Assembly (NCBI GenBank): GCA_034509425.1
Contig: JAVTVJ010001750.1
Location: forward strand, 62,001 to 126,000
Length of the DNA stretch: 64,000 bases
Source: Eopsaltria australis
Taxonomy: Eukaryota > Chordata > Aves > Passeriformes > Petroicidae
Direction of reading: 5' to 3'
Of this stretch, positions 1 to 10,913 are shown piece after piece. Position numbers and translations under genes: made by a program. Within the stretch, counting starts at the first letter, position 1. Each line of letters starts with the position of its first letter. Under the pieces are notes generated by a model. The model searched no databases. It was not told the DNA's origin and worked only from the letters and a program-made list of their open reading frames with translations.

Positions 1-2339
1 CATCTCCCCCTGGGGTCTCCAAGGACACATCCACAGCAGCTACAGGGGACCTTGTGCAGCCTGCCAAAACTGAACGTAACAGCAACAGACCAGCATAGCG
101 GGAGGTGCCAACAATGGCGGCAAGACTTGAGACACTGTGTCACAGGTGGACATTACATGTAAATCTCACAAGTGATCCAGCCAGCTCTGAAATCTCAACT
201 ACTGGTGTCTATTTGAGGCAGGACTTCATGGTTCCATATCACATTCATCACGGATTTCATATTTCTAGGAAAAGCAATGTGCTAACTTGCAGAGTCCAGA
301 AATATTATTTTATACTCCTCCACGTGAGCATTCAGTTTCTATTCCAGATTTATTTTGAGACCCCCTTACGGAGTTCTTTGTGGCTCTCAAGATGATGGAG
401 ATATGGCTTTTATTTTACCAGAGTCTGAGTCCTCCTAGTCATCATTTGAATGCATTCTTATATCCACCTGATAACCACAAATTTGTCACTGGCTACAGAC
501 ACATTGGTGAGAAATACTGAACACACACATAGGTTTATATCTGTGTGAGACCATTATAACTGAGAGATTCTGTTTGAGGGACTTCAGGCATCCGTGTAAT
601 CAGCCTGCGAGATAATGCACAGGAAAAAACAGCAGCACAATTACACAGCCAGACTGAACTGTGGCATTTCCTGGTGTTTAGTGGTTAATGTCAGCCTTTG
701 TAATTGCTTTCCATTGGATTTATTGATTATTTGTCATTTTCTGTTGAGGATAACCTTTCAAAAGACTAATCCCTTCTGCTTTGAAGCTATGCTGCTTAGG
801 CAATAATTACACAGTCACCATGAAATGTTGTTGGTGTTTGACTCTACATTAGTCCAATTCTATCACTTTATTCTTCTTCCCTGTAACCACGCTGCCTTTA
901 AAGTAATATATAAGTGAATAATGAATAGCATTTTTCATTACTCCCTGGACGGGTATTTTTTTAAATTATATCCTATCTAGTTTGCTATTGTTTTTGAGTT
1001 CAGGGAGCTTAGTTTATACTATGAAGGCATAGACTATTTCTTTCAAAATAGAAGCGCTTTTTTTTTTCTTTATTACATACTTTCCAAATGCTCATAGTTT
1101 AATGAATTAAAATCAATTTGCAAAAAATACGGTACTCTGCAGTCCTGGAAGGGCTATATCCATTTCAGTTCCAATTTTAATTTTTAGCTTTTCTCTTGCT
1201 TGAAAGTGAGGTACCTTTTCCACTGTAAATTTGTGGGGTTTACTCCATCCAGTATAATTAGCTCAGAAAGTGTTCCTAAATCCTTCTAAAGGCAATTGTC
1301 TTTTCATAGAAAACTTCATAGCATTTTAGAAAGCTTTTTCTATTAATTAAATTATTAATTAAAGCTATTAATAGGAAGTATTTTTGGCTCCATTTTGTTT
1401 TTCTTCTATAGATCATAATTCCAATTGCTCCAATGGAAATTCAAATCTAAATGCTTTATACAGAAAGCATTGTGTAAAAGTGGGAATGCAGGCTGCATCA
1501 CTTGCTAACTTCTGTAAAAGTATTACTGTCTACTGATTTAAATAAAACAACACTTATTAAAGGCAGAGTGGAAGGTGCATGCAAACATCATCCAATACAT
1601 GCTCATTATAATTCAATTGCCATTTGCTTTGCCAGATTTTACCCGTTTGGCAGAGATTTCATACAATGGGTGTCTGTCATTAACTGATGCTTTTGAAACT
1701 TCAGGCAAAATTTTATGTATTATTGAGGGCAAATCTACAGGATAAAAATGTACTCTTTGTGTCATAATAACAAAACAGGAATTTTTTGTTTTGTAAGAAA
1801 AATGCTTTTTGTGTAATTTCTTTTGGTCCCATGAAATCTGCCAAAATTTGTCAAAGGTAAGCCTTGAGGAAAAGTCAGTGTCTTCTCTGACTAACTTTCA
1901 AAAGGTTCCAGTCCACATACATGGATGATTCCCCAGAAGAACATATTTTCTCTCTTAATCTACTGCATAGTTTTTTTGTGGCACAGCGCAAGTCCTTTAA
2001 ACTGAACTTTTGGAAGGGGTAACTACATGCATGCTCTTTATTCCCTGGCACTTCACAGCAGACCAGAGGTTTTGTTACCAGTGGAGCTGAACACTTACAG
2101 CTGCAGCCAATGTCAATCTGTAATGAATGAGTAAATGATAAATGTTGGCTTTTCGCAATTTGTAGTGTTATGACAAAATATAGTTAAGTAGAAACTAGAT
2201 TGTAGTGAAATTATAACCTTGAGATAATTGTGATGTATCGAAAATTGTAGTCATAAATATATAGCTATAAACGTTGGTTGAATTGAGGAATTCCAGAGCA
2301 AGGATTTCGGAAGAGACACGAGAAGATAAGACGCTCACC
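1..2339. other. Intergenic AT-rich DNA, no gene seen
   Basis: No ORF here has a recognisable domain, and I saw no LTR termini, RNA gene or splice-flanked coding segment. It reads as ordinary AT-rich intergenic DNA downstream of EEA1. Diverged repeats could be missed by eye. Confidence 0.5.
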
Positions 2340-2376
2340 CCAATTCATAGCTATCTGCCTGAAATTTGTCTCTGCT

Positions 2377-2820
2377 GTGCTTCCCGGGCCTAGCCACCCG
2401 CACCAAGCTCATGTGTGCCCGGACCTGATCGCCAGCAGTCGCCCACCAGCACCGCTGAGGCAGCCTGTGCCTCACGGCCCCACCACATGCGCGCCCAACA
2501 TCTGCCTCCACCTACACTACCCGCCTGTAGTACTGCCCATAACGCCCAGTCTGCTGCCATCACTGCCTGTGCTCGACTCTGCCTGCTCACACAGAGCCCG
2601 GAGCAACCAGCAGCCACCACTCGCAGAAGAATACGTGCTGCTGCACAAACGCATAGAAAACCTCAAAAAGCAGGTGAACAGCCTGCTGGCCACCAACGAA
2701 CTGCTACTGAAGCAAAACATGCAATTTCACAACCAGACCAGAGTGATAACACCACAGGCTAAGTCTGCCTCCTCCTGTTACTTTCCCACTGATACAGAGG
2801 GCTTAAGATTTAAGGGTTAA
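2377..2820 (+). pseudogene. Open frame with ZC3H10-like coiled coil, probable retrocopy fragment
   Basis: A GC-rich open frame of about 147 codons in AT-rich surroundings; its first codon is TTG-like/alternative or ATG-independent, so the true start is unknown. The first ~85 residues are rich in Pro, His and Ser. Residues ~86-130 form a leucine-rich coiled coil containing KKQVNSLLATNELLLKQN. From memory this resembles the coiled coil of the CCCH zinc-finger protein ZC3H10 (a KKQV..LLATNE.LLEQN pattern). No CCCH finger is visible upstream. No intron is needed, so I infer a decayed processed retrocopy or a piece carried by a mobile element. The next ~210 bases (2821-3027) are also open in another frame but match nothing I know. 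The family call is tentative. Confidence 0.35.
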
Positions 2821-3029
2821 TTGCTGATTGTGGGTACTACTGGTACTGTTCAATTTTACAGCTGCTTACTAGACAATGTATACCGCTTGCTCAACACTTA
2901 TTATGCTTGCCAAGCAGAAGGGAAAAGATGTATGGCCATTGATAAGAAAGGGAAACAGGGACCAAAGATCCTGTTTTCAGACCCTGAAACCAGCTCGGAC
3001 CAGCTCTGGGGTTCGGACTTAGACTAGGA

Positions 3030-3365
3030 ACTTACAGAGAATGCGCAAGGAAGAAAGGTAAAAAGTTCATCTGAGGAAGACCACTTACTTCATCTGAGGA
3101 AGACCTTTACTTCATCACTAAGTGGCAGTGCGCAGGCGTATTGAAATGCTAATGATTTTTGAGCTAATTATAATGTGAAGAGGGACAATGAATATGTATA
3201 GGTGCATTGTGTGATCTAATGCATATGTAACTTGTAACCAGATATATACCTAGCTGAGTGCCACTAACGGCAGGCATGGATTTGAAGAAATTATTGTCCC
3301 ATGTGTCACAGCACTGGCAAAATATACCTACTGTACAATTTTATTAAATTGTAGAGTCTTTCCAT
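3030..3365 (+). mobile_element. LTR-like segment (plus orientation), boundaries approximate
   Basis: The segment holds a TGCGCAGGCG block, an AT-rich stretch with a TATA-like element (gatatatac, near 3240) and a run ending near attaaattgtagagtc, the layout of a bird LTR with U3, TATA box and poly(A) region. I could not fix exact TG...CA ends or a target duplication. Confidence 0.35.
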
Positions 3366-3848
3366 GTATCACCACCAGTCACCCCTCTCCACCACTACCA
3401 CTCCAAATCACTACTCCCTCTCCCAAAGCTCTCTCCCCCCTCCCGGGCTTTACCCTCTTCGAGACCTACCCACCCTTTCCGAGGGTCTCCCCCCTCCCAG
3501 AGATCTCCCTCCTCCCACCCCGAGATCTCACCTACCCCTACTTCTCCACTTACCTTGCCCACAACCACACTCCCCAATACCCCTATTAAGATATTACCCC
3601 CTTATTTTCGCAGTTTTCAATTAATAGAGAAGTTCAAAGGGAAAGAGGGGAGAGAAGGAATCCCCCCGTAAATTTTTTTTGTTTTAGCCTTTTAATAAGT
3701 TTTCTTTAGTACCCCTACAGAAACACCTGGTGAGACAACACACCCCCATGAAGCCTGACACTTTTCACCCTGATATCTTCTTCACATCCTCATCCTAGAA
3801 CCAAGGACACTCTAAAGCTTTCTCTGCGCAATTCGAGAGGCTGTGCTG
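3366..3848 (+). other. Pyrimidine-rich stretch, possible ERV internal remnant
   Basis: About 260 bases of almost pure C/T/A (3366-3600) with tandem-like cctccc and cccacc runs, followed by unremarkable sequence. The open frames here are low-complexity Pro/Ser/Leu and are not credible genes. It lies upstream of a polypurine tract and LTR at 4455-4785 and may be internal sequence of that ERV. Confidence 0.3.
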
Positions 3849-3852
3849 CTTG

Positions 3853-4311
3853 TGATGCCTGAAGGATTTTTTGCCTTTTCTCTTAAATACCTTTTACACA
3901 GTTCCCTATATCCACAAGTATTAGCATGCATATTGTGATGCTATGGGTGTGATACTTTAGCCTGGTTTCTTGGTGTCCAGTAGGCCAGGAAACTAAACAC
4001 CCCAGAAACTGTAGAGTTAGAAGACCAAACACTCTATTGTCGTAAGCACTCAAGGTCCCCTAGCAGGACAGATTCTATAAACTAGAAGTGAGCCCACTCC
4101 AGCCTCCTTATTGGGCCCTCTTGTTAGATATGCTAATGAGTAAGGTCTTTAATTGCATACTCGATTGGGGGGTAGGAGGACATTTGTGACACGTGTCACC
4201 TGGGTGAAGCAATGCATTGAATGGGATCCTATTAAAATAGCGAGGTAAACGACCCCCAACCCTCTAACCGTGTCTGAGCTTTTATTTCCTAAGACCAGGA
4301 AAAAGGCATCA
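3853..4311 (+). mobile_element. Solo LTR, 459 bp, gammaretrovirus-like (copy 1)
   Basis: It starts TGATGCC and ends GGCATCA, a 7-bp perfect inverted terminal repeat with the TG...CA of retroviral LTRs. It is flanked by the 4-bp direct duplication CTTG (3849-3852 and 4312-4315). Four-base duplications are typical of gammaretrovirus-like ERVs. A related copy of 457 bp lies in inverted orientation at 18598-19054. No internal retroviral sequence remains, so it is a recombined solo LTR. Confidence 0.85.
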
Positions 4312-4315
4312 CTTG

Positions 4316-4472
4316 AGAGACCAGAAGATCCCTTAAGCAATCCAAAGATTTTTTGGACATTGGGGCCTCAAGAGATAAGTCACCTCCCTTTAAAGAACGA
4401 CACTGTGAATGTTTCTACTCCTTTTATAACACCCCTAGGGGAAGCCATTTAATAAGAAAAAGAAGGGGGAAT
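4316..4472 (+). mobile_element. 3' end of a plus-strand ERV with polypurine tract
   Basis: Sequence between the solo LTR and the next LTR ends in a polypurine tract at 4455-4472 (aataagaaaaagaaggggga type) directly before a TG-start LTR. That is the normal junction of retroviral internal sequence and 3' LTR. The coding content is too short or decayed to assign. Confidence 0.55.
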
Positions 4473-4785
4473 TGTGGAGGCCGGTGGGCTAAAGTTCCTC
4501 TCCAGGTTAGGGCGACTGAAAAGGCTTGCTCCCAAGAAGCTCTGTGCCACTATGCTAATAAACCACAGTTCTACTTCCCCCATTGGCCCGGATGCTCTCT
4601 CCGCCCCCAGGGATACAAGCTGGTCCTGCAGGGGTTCAGGGGGCTCCTGACCTTACTCCTGGTCTTTGCTGCTGGACTCTCTTACGAGCTATTGATTAAA
4701 TCTCACTCTGGAACTCCAAACAAAGACTCTTCTCAACTCCTTTCTGTTGGTGTGTCCATTGAGCTATCTGGTGTGCGTGTTTACA
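4473..4785 (+). mobile_element. Probable 3' LTR of a truncated plus-strand ERV
   Basis: It begins TGTGGAGG immediately after the polypurine tract and probably ends at TTTACA near 4785. An AATAAA signal lies near 4556. No matching 5' LTR was seen upstream. The end is placed where the duplicated host segment (4785-5133) begins and is therefore approximate. Confidence 0.55.
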
Positions 4786-5133
4786 ACTGTATATGTATGA
4801 TTGTGTGGTCACCAAATTAGTCCAGCTGGAGATGTTTTTAGGAAGTCGCAAAACCCTTACCCATCAGCCCTGGTGGACTACAACATGAGTGCAGCCACTT
4901 CCCCATGTGCCAGCCATCATACGGACTTATTTAAATAAAATAAAAATTGGACCTTTCTTTTTAATTTTTGATATTTGTTTTTCTCTACCTTCAGTTATGA
5001 TTTAGGCCACTTTGAAGGGAAATATTTCTTTATGATCCTCAGGTAGACTCAAAAACACCTTAGCTGCACAATGATGAAGCAATTAAAAATAAAACAAATG
5101 CAAGTAGAATTAATGCTTTGAAATAAGAAAGCT
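4785..5133. repeat. 349-bp direct duplication flanking ERV-A, left copy
   Basis: This segment is repeated at 12355-12703 in the same orientation and at the same length, with two differences seen (T/C and A/G near the start). The left copy ends exactly where the ERV-A LTR begins, and the right copy begins exactly where the other LTR ends. That is target-site-duplication geometry, but far longer than the usual 4-6 bp. Confidence 0.9.
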
Positions 5134-5823
5134 TGTCTTAGTTTAGGGCAAATGTTAGGAGGAGACCTCTAAGGGGGTCTCCTCTAGACAAGCCAATTTC
5201 AGCCACTCCTCCCCCAAACTGGTTCGGGAAAAGATTTTTTGAGAGAAAAAGTGGAAAAAACTATTTATTTAATAAGCAGAATATTCACAAGTTTGGGAAC
5301 AAAAATTGAATGATATAAAAGAATGAAACCTCTCCTTTCTCTGAAGAGATGGTGGATCCAGAGAGTCTTCTTGTGGGTGCGGCTGTGTCAGCCTCAGTCC
5401 CTCCAGAGGCTGGGGCCGATGGCCAGGCCCGGCTGCAGAGTCGGGGGGCCCCCGGGGGATTGTCCTGATGTCTTGGACCACAGAGATGCTGACCAGTCTC
5501 AGAAGAAATAAACCAGTAAAAGAAATAAAGTCTCTCTCTCTGCAAAAGCTGAGAGATTTTAGAGAGCACCCAGCTGCGAACTCCAAGAGCACACAGAGAG
5601 CTTATCTCTATTTTTCTGTCTCCGCTTCGAGCGCAGTCTCTGAAGGAATTTCCGGGGGAGTAAGGTGTAACTCTTGTAGACAAACTGTGTGCGTTTTCTC
5701 TCCCCCCTTCACTTTCTTCACTCTCTCTCTCTCTGGGCCTAACTTAAAGCTACAGAACTTAATACCTGGCATAAGCAGGACAGACGATTGGGGATACAAG
5801 CATCATACAGTCAACCTAGGACA
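5134..5823 (-). repeat. ERV-A 3' LTR (690 bp)
   Basis: In element orientation it starts TGTCCTAGG and ends CTAAGACA. It is the same length as the 5' LTR at 11665-12354 with three substitutions, all G to A in the element sense strand (CAGGAGG to CAAGAAG; CGG to CAG). A purine-rich tract (ggggataaggggtggaa, minus strand) adjoins its start, as expected of a polypurine tract. Confidence 0.95.
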
Positions 5824-5949
5824 TTCCACCCCTTATCCCCATATCGTCAACTCACTACTAAAACTAATATATTCTGATTCTAAACACGCATACATTATAC
5901 ACATATATACAGTATATAGCTATATATATATAAAATGGCAGTAAAATCT

Positions 5950-6850
5950 AGCAAATAGTGATATTTAAACATGGTTCTCACCCAATAATCAGATTTTCTT
6001 GGGGTACACATCGTGTTGTTCTATCTTTCTGCATTATTCACCATGTGTAACCTGGTCCCTGAGCAAAGACAACCCCACGGATGGGTTTGTCTGTATTGGA
6101 GGCAGAATTGACCCAAACAGTCTTCCCTAACAGACCTCTAACATGAACCACTGGGACCTTGTCTCTATCTACTGTGTACAGGGATTCGGATTGGGCAGGC
6201 CCTGCTCGATTGGTAGAGCTTCGAGTGTTAACTAACTAGGTGGCTTTTGCTAAATGCTGTTCTCAATTTTTGAAAGATCCCCCACCCAATGCTTTCAAGG
6301 TGGTTTTTAACAGTCCATTGCACCTCTCCACTTTGCCTGAAGCTGGTGCATGGTAGGGGATATGGTACACTCACTCGATGCCATGTTCCCTAGCCCAGGT
6401 GTTTATAAGGCTGTTCTTGAAATGAGTCCCATTGTCTGACTCAATTCTCTCTGGGGTACCATGTCTCCAAAGAACCTGTTTTTCAAGGCCCAGGATGGTG
6501 TTCCGGGCAGTGGCATGAGGCACAGGGTAGGTCTCTAGCCATCCTGTGGTGGCTTTTACTATTGTGAGAACGTAGCGCTTGCTTTGGCGGGTTTGAGGCA
6601 GTGTGATGTAATCAATCTGCTAAGCCTCTCCATACTTATATTTGGACCACCGTCCACCATACCATAGGGGTCTCACTCGCTTTGCCTGCTTAATTGTAGC
6701 ACACGTCTCACAATCATGGATCACCTGGGAGATGCTGTCCATGGTTAGGTCCACCCCTCGGTCTCGTGCTTATTTATAGGTAGCATCTCTACCTTGATGA
6801 CCTGAGGCATCATGGGCCCATCGGGCTAGGAACAACTCTCCCTTGTGTTG
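5950..6850 (-). pseudogene. ERV-A integrase, broken by stop codons
   Basis: The reading frame shows an N-terminal HHCC zinc-binding motif (HDASGH, then CETC near 6705), then the DDE core: Asp in QIDYI (~6615), Asp in ESDNG (~6440) and Glu in GKVER (~6345). The frame is continuous except for stops at 6770-6772 (TAA), 6620-6622 (TAG), 6371-6373 (TGA), 6263-6265 (TGA) and 6236-6238 (TAG). In related ERV-L integrases these positions are occupied by Trp, so each is a TGG with G changed to A. The enzyme would have joined viral DNA to the host chromosome; this copy cannot be made whole. Confidence 0.85.
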
Positions 6851-6899
6851 CCAATCTAAGTCTATCTTTGACACTTCTATCTTTGCAGCTTGATCTACC

Positions 6900-7696
6900 T
6901 GCTTGTTGTTCTGGTGTTCTTCGTTAGCCCGATTTTTAGGGATATGGGCATCTACATGGCGGACTTTTACAGGTAGCTTTTCTACTTGGGCAGCAATGTC
7001 TTTCCATTCTTCAGCAGCCCAGATTGGTTTTCCCTTACGTTGCCAATTGGCCTTCTTCCACTTCTCCAGCCATCCCCACAGAGCATTGGCTACCATCTAT
7101 GAATCAGTGTAAAGATAGAGTTTTGGCCACTTCTCTCTTTCAGCGATGTCCAGGGCCAGTTGAACGGCTTTGAGCTCAGCGAGTTGACTTGATCCACCGT
7201 CTCCTTCTGTAGCTTCTGCAACCTGTCGTTTAGGGCTCCACACAGCTGCTTTCCATTTTCGGTTCATCCCTACGATACGGCAAGAACCATCCGTAAAAAG
7301 AGTGCAGCATGCTTCTTCTGCTGGCAGTTGATTGTAGGGTGGAGCTTCCTCAGCCCGTGTCACTTGCTCTTGTTCTTCTTCATCAGTGAGACCAAAGTTT
7401 TCGCCTTCAGGCCAATTTGTAATTATCTCCAAAATCTCAGGGCGATTCAATTTTCCAATGCGGGCGCGTTGTGTTATGAGAGCAATCCACTTGCTCCATG
7501 TAGCACTGGTGGCGTGGTGGGTAGAGGGAACTTTTGCTTTGAACATCCACCCCAGCACCGGTAGTCGGGGTGCCAGGAGGAGTTGTGCTTCCGTGCTAAT
7601 TACCTCCGAGGCGGCTTGAACTCCTTCATAGGCGGCCAAGATTTCCTTCTCTGTGGGGGTGTAGTTGGCTTCGGATTCTCTATAACTTCGACTTCA
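6900..7696 (-). pseudogene. ERV-A RNase H domain, with stops
   Basis: An open frame from 7639 to 7097 contains LFTDGS (~7290), LAELKAV (~7175) and LYTDS (~7100), the D-E-D residues of RNase H. The following frame (7096-6770) has the fourth region with HVDAHIP. Stops at 7694-7696 (TGA) and 7097-7099 (TAG) divide it from RT and from its own C-terminal part. Both stop codons sit where the family carries Trp. It would degrade the RNA of RNA/DNA hybrids during reverse transcription. Confidence 0.85.
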
Positions 7697-9058
7697 GAAT
7701 CCTAGTGGTCGACCCCGAGCCTCCCCAGGCACCTTCTGCCAAAGGCTCCATGACAGACCATGGCTCCCGGCTGCAGAGTAGAGCACATTTTTCACATCTG
7801 GTCTTGTCTTGACTGGGCCAAGTGCCACCGCATGAGCAATTTCCTTTTTGATCTGGGTGAAGGCTTGCTGCTGTTCAGGGCCCCACTGGAAAGTGTTCTT
7901 CTTGCGGGTAACCAGATAAAGAGGGCTCACAATCTGGCTGTACTCGGGAATATGCATTCTCCAAAAGCCTATGGTGCCTAGGAAAGCTTGTGTTTCCTTC
8001 TTGCTGGTTGGTGGAGACATTGCTGTAATCTTGTTGATAACTTCAGTGGGAATCTGACGCCGTCTATCTTCCCATTTTATCCCTAGGAACTGGATCTCTC
8101 GAGCAGGTCCCTTAACTTTGCTCTTCTTGATGGCAAAACCGGCTTTTAGGAGAATCTGGATAATTTTTTTCCCTTTCTCAAACACTTCTGCTGCCGTGTT
8201 CCCCCACACAATGATGTCATCGATGTATTGGAGATGCTCTGGAGCCTCACCCTTTTCTAGTGCAGCCTGGATCAGTCCATGGCAGATCGTGGGGCTGTGC
8301 TTCCACCCCTGGGGCAGCCGATTCTATGTGTACTGCACACTCCTCTAGGTGAAGGCAAACTGGGGCCTGCATTCTGCTGCCAAAGGGATGGAGAAAAATG
8401 CATTTGCAATGTCAACAGTGGCATACCACTTTGCTGCCTTGGACTCCAGCTCGTACTGGAGCTCCAGCATGTCTGGCACAGCAGCACTCAATGGTGGAGT
8501 CACTTCATTCAAAGCACGATAGTCTACAGTCAATCTCCATTCCCCTTCAGACTTGCGCACAGGCCAGATGGGGCTGTTGAAGGGTGAGTGGGTTTTGCTG
8601 ACCACCCCTTGGCTCTCCAGCTCACGAATCAGCTTGTGGATGGGAATCACAGCATCTCGAGTTGTTCTGTACTGTCGGCGATGCACTGTTGAAGTGGCAA
8701 TCGGCACATGTTGTTCTTCTCCCTTCAGCAGCCCAACTGCAGATGGGTTCTCTGATAGTCCAGGCAAGGTATTCAATTGCTCAATGCCCTCTGTCTCTAC
8801 AGCAGCTATCCCAAAAGCCCACCTGAGTCCTTTTGGGTCTTTGAAATAGCCATTTTGGAGGAAATCTATGCCCAAAATGCATGGGGCCTCTGGGCCAGTC
8901 ACAATAGAATGTTTCTTCCACTCATTTCCAGTCAGGCTCACCTCAGCTTCCACCAAAGTCAAATCCTGTGATCCCCCAGTCACGCCAGCGATAGAGACAG
9001 ATTCTGCCCCCACATGTCTTGATGGGATTAATGTGCACTGTGCACCAGTGTCAACCAA
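7694..9058 (-). pseudogene. ERV-A protease and reverse transcriptase, with stops
   Basis: The N-terminal part has the aspartic protease active site DTGAQ (~9050) and the flap-side GIDFL block. RT follows: the finger region with HSPFNSPIWPVRKS (~8600), the WRLTVDYRALNE block, the palm ATVDIANAFFSIP, and the catalytic YIDDI (~8225) followed by the FLGIKW block. TAG stops at 8345-8347 and 8324-8326 interrupt the palm, and TGA at 7694-7696 ends the domain. The block order and wording match class III ERV-L polymerases. It copies viral RNA into DNA in the family; here it is a pseudogene. Confidence 0.9.
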
Positions 9059-9069
9059 AGCCTCATATT

Positions 9070-9910
9070 TTTGTGGTTCTGATGTGCCAGGCCAACGAAT
9101 CTACACAGTCCAAAAAACACGGTTTTCCCTAGCCTCCACCTGGCTGGAGGCAGGGCCTCTCTAAGCCTGGTTATCCTTCTTTCCCTGGGTGTACATCTTG
9201 GAGGTTCCTTCAAGGGGATAGAACATGTCGTCGTCATCATCATCATCATATCTGGCAGATCGGCTGTGGGCAACTGGAGCGGCTTCCTTTCTGGTAGAAC
9301 TTCCTTTCTGAGTCTTAGCCTCCTTCAGTTCACGTACTCGTTGTGCCAGAGCAGGAGTGGGTTTTCCATCTCACCTTCTCATGTTTTCCCCACAATCATA
9401 TAGGAAAAACTACAGATCACGTCATGAGGGGTACCTTCTCTCCTTGTCTGGGGGACGTCTACGTTTGGTAACAGGACCTCTGAACTGTACTGCTGAGATT
9501 TGGAGAAGGTCCTTTCTCAGTCTCTTGTGATTCTCTTCCATCTTATCTTCCATTTTCTGTAGACGTTCTTCCACAGCTGCAATTCTTGCATGTGTTGGGC
9601 CATGCACGGCATCTGCATACGCTCGGAGTTTCCTCGCCATATCAAGCACAGTCTCATTTCCCTCATCCCGCTTCATTATTGTTAGAGTCTTAGAATGTTT
9701 TTCTGGCCCAAGTCGTATAAGTCTTCGCCACATTATGGGTGTACATATTACCAAGTCTGGATTCTTAGTTGTATTTGGATCTTCTGAGAAAACAATCTCT
9801 GCCACGGCCATTTCTCTCAAGTGTTGGATCTTTTGTTCTATTGTCTTCCACTGAGTCTGCTGCATATAGAGATCGTCTGTACACAGATATCTGCGTGCCA
9901 CAGCTCCCAA
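9070..9910 (-). pseudogene. ERV-A gag C-terminal half (capsid region, coiled coil) and gag-pro junction
   Basis: The frame 9910-9422 continues a capsid-like region visible from ~10100 (DESIISWLVRLWDAAGD). It ends in a charged coiled coil, residues ~105-140 of the frame (IAAVEERLQKMEDKMEENH), and a basic tail. Downstream stops at 9422, 9410-9412 (TAG), 9371-9373 (TGA), 9161-9163 (TAG) and 9101-9103 (TAG) break the join to protease. A run of Asp codons (~9233-9250) lies between. I do not see a CCHC zinc knuckle, in keeping with ERV-L/spuma-type gag. Confidence 0.75.
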
Positions 9911-10316
9911 GACTCGTGACCAGAGACTCTTAGGGTGAGCCCCCTTTACTGTTTCCTGGTCAATAGCCGGTTCATGTGACAGCTGTCTTAAATGCCTTGC
10001 TTCAGTACCGTCTAGAATTGTAACATCGCCTGCGGCATCCCAAAGACGGACTAACCAACTAATTATAGATTCATCAGGTCGTCGAGTGTAATCCTTTCTT
10101 AGGCCACGAAGATCCTTCAGGGAAAAAGACTCAATAGTGTCTTCTGCTCTTGAGTCAGTTGCTGCCCCTGAGGGTCCTCCCCCGCCATCGCCATCATCAT
10201 CATCATCATCTACTGGTCGATCAGTTTTGGTTTTGCACTTCTGTCCCGCAGCAGCGACTGCCAGTGGCTTAGGCTAACTGTCTGTTTTAGCTACTGGCCT
10301 GGGCTCACTGGCTGGT

Positions 10317-10877
10317 CTAGCTGCGGCCTGAGCAACTGAGGTATCTACTGCAGCCTGAGTGACTGGGGTATTTACTGCAGCCTGAGTGACTGGGGTATCT
10401 ACTGCAGACTGAGTGACTGAGTGAGTGACTGACTGCAGCCTGAGTGACTGGGGTATTTACTGCAGCCTGAGCAACTGAGGTATCTACTGCAGCCTGAGTG
10501 ACTGGGGTATTTACTGCAGCCTGAGCAACTGAGGTATCTACTGCAGCCTGAGTGACTGGGGTATTTATTGCAGCCTGAGTGACTGGCGTATTTACTGCAG
10601 CCTGAGTGACTGGGGTAGCCACCGCAGCCCGAGTGGCTGGGGTGGCCACCGCAGCCTGAGTGACTGGGGCAGCCACCGCAGCCTGAGTGACTGGGGTAGC
10701 CACCGCAGCCTGAGTGACTGGGGTGGCTACTGATTCATCTTCCTGCCCCCCTGCCTCTATCTGCTGCCCTACAGTATCTAGCAGCGTGTGATAAGCATAT
10801 GCCAGGGCCCAGCTTATTGCAATGATCTTTTCTTCTTTAGAACCATCATTACACTTCTCTTTCAGATATTTTGCCAC
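10317..10877 (-). pseudogene. ERV-A gag middle part with 9-residue repeats
   Basis: This frame continues from the upstream gag frame past the TGA at 10914-10916. Residues 1-50 are helical and charged (AKYLKEKC...). The rest is a run of near-identical nine-residue units of the type TPVTQAAVA/N, about 15-16 copies, until a length change near 10400-10440 shifts the frame. It lies where a linker between matrix-like and capsid regions would be. Proline- and threonine-rich low-complexity linkers occur in many Gag proteins, but perfect 27-bp units are unusual. Confidence 0.75.
10318..10731. repeat. 27-bp coding minisatellite inside ERV-A gag
   Basis: Tandem copies of a unit like ctgcagcctgagtgactggg(gta) run through this interval, about 15-16 units. 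Two unit subtypes alternate (gtatctactgcag...caactgag and tatttactgcag...tgactggg), implying a higher-order repeat. One irregular unit at about 10400-10440 (gagtgactgagtgagtgactgac) breaks the 27-bp register and the reading frame. Confidence 0.9.
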
Positions 10878-10913
10878 CTCAGCTGGATTCTGTATTTGGT
10901 CACGTGGAAAGTC

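Noticed and set aside
4455..5133. 4785-5133 treated as part of the plus-strand LTR at 4473
   Set aside because: The same segment recurs at 12355-12703 without that LTR before it, so it is a separate duplicated unit.
5269..5944. Several 60-158 codon open frames on both strands, repeated identically at 11800-12370
   Set aside because: They lie within the two ERV-A LTRs and are identical because the LTRs are; no domain, no start context.
10318..10731. Possible CRISPR-like or satellite array
   Set aside because: Units are contiguous 27-bp repeats with no spacers and lie in frame in gag; it is a coding minisatellite.
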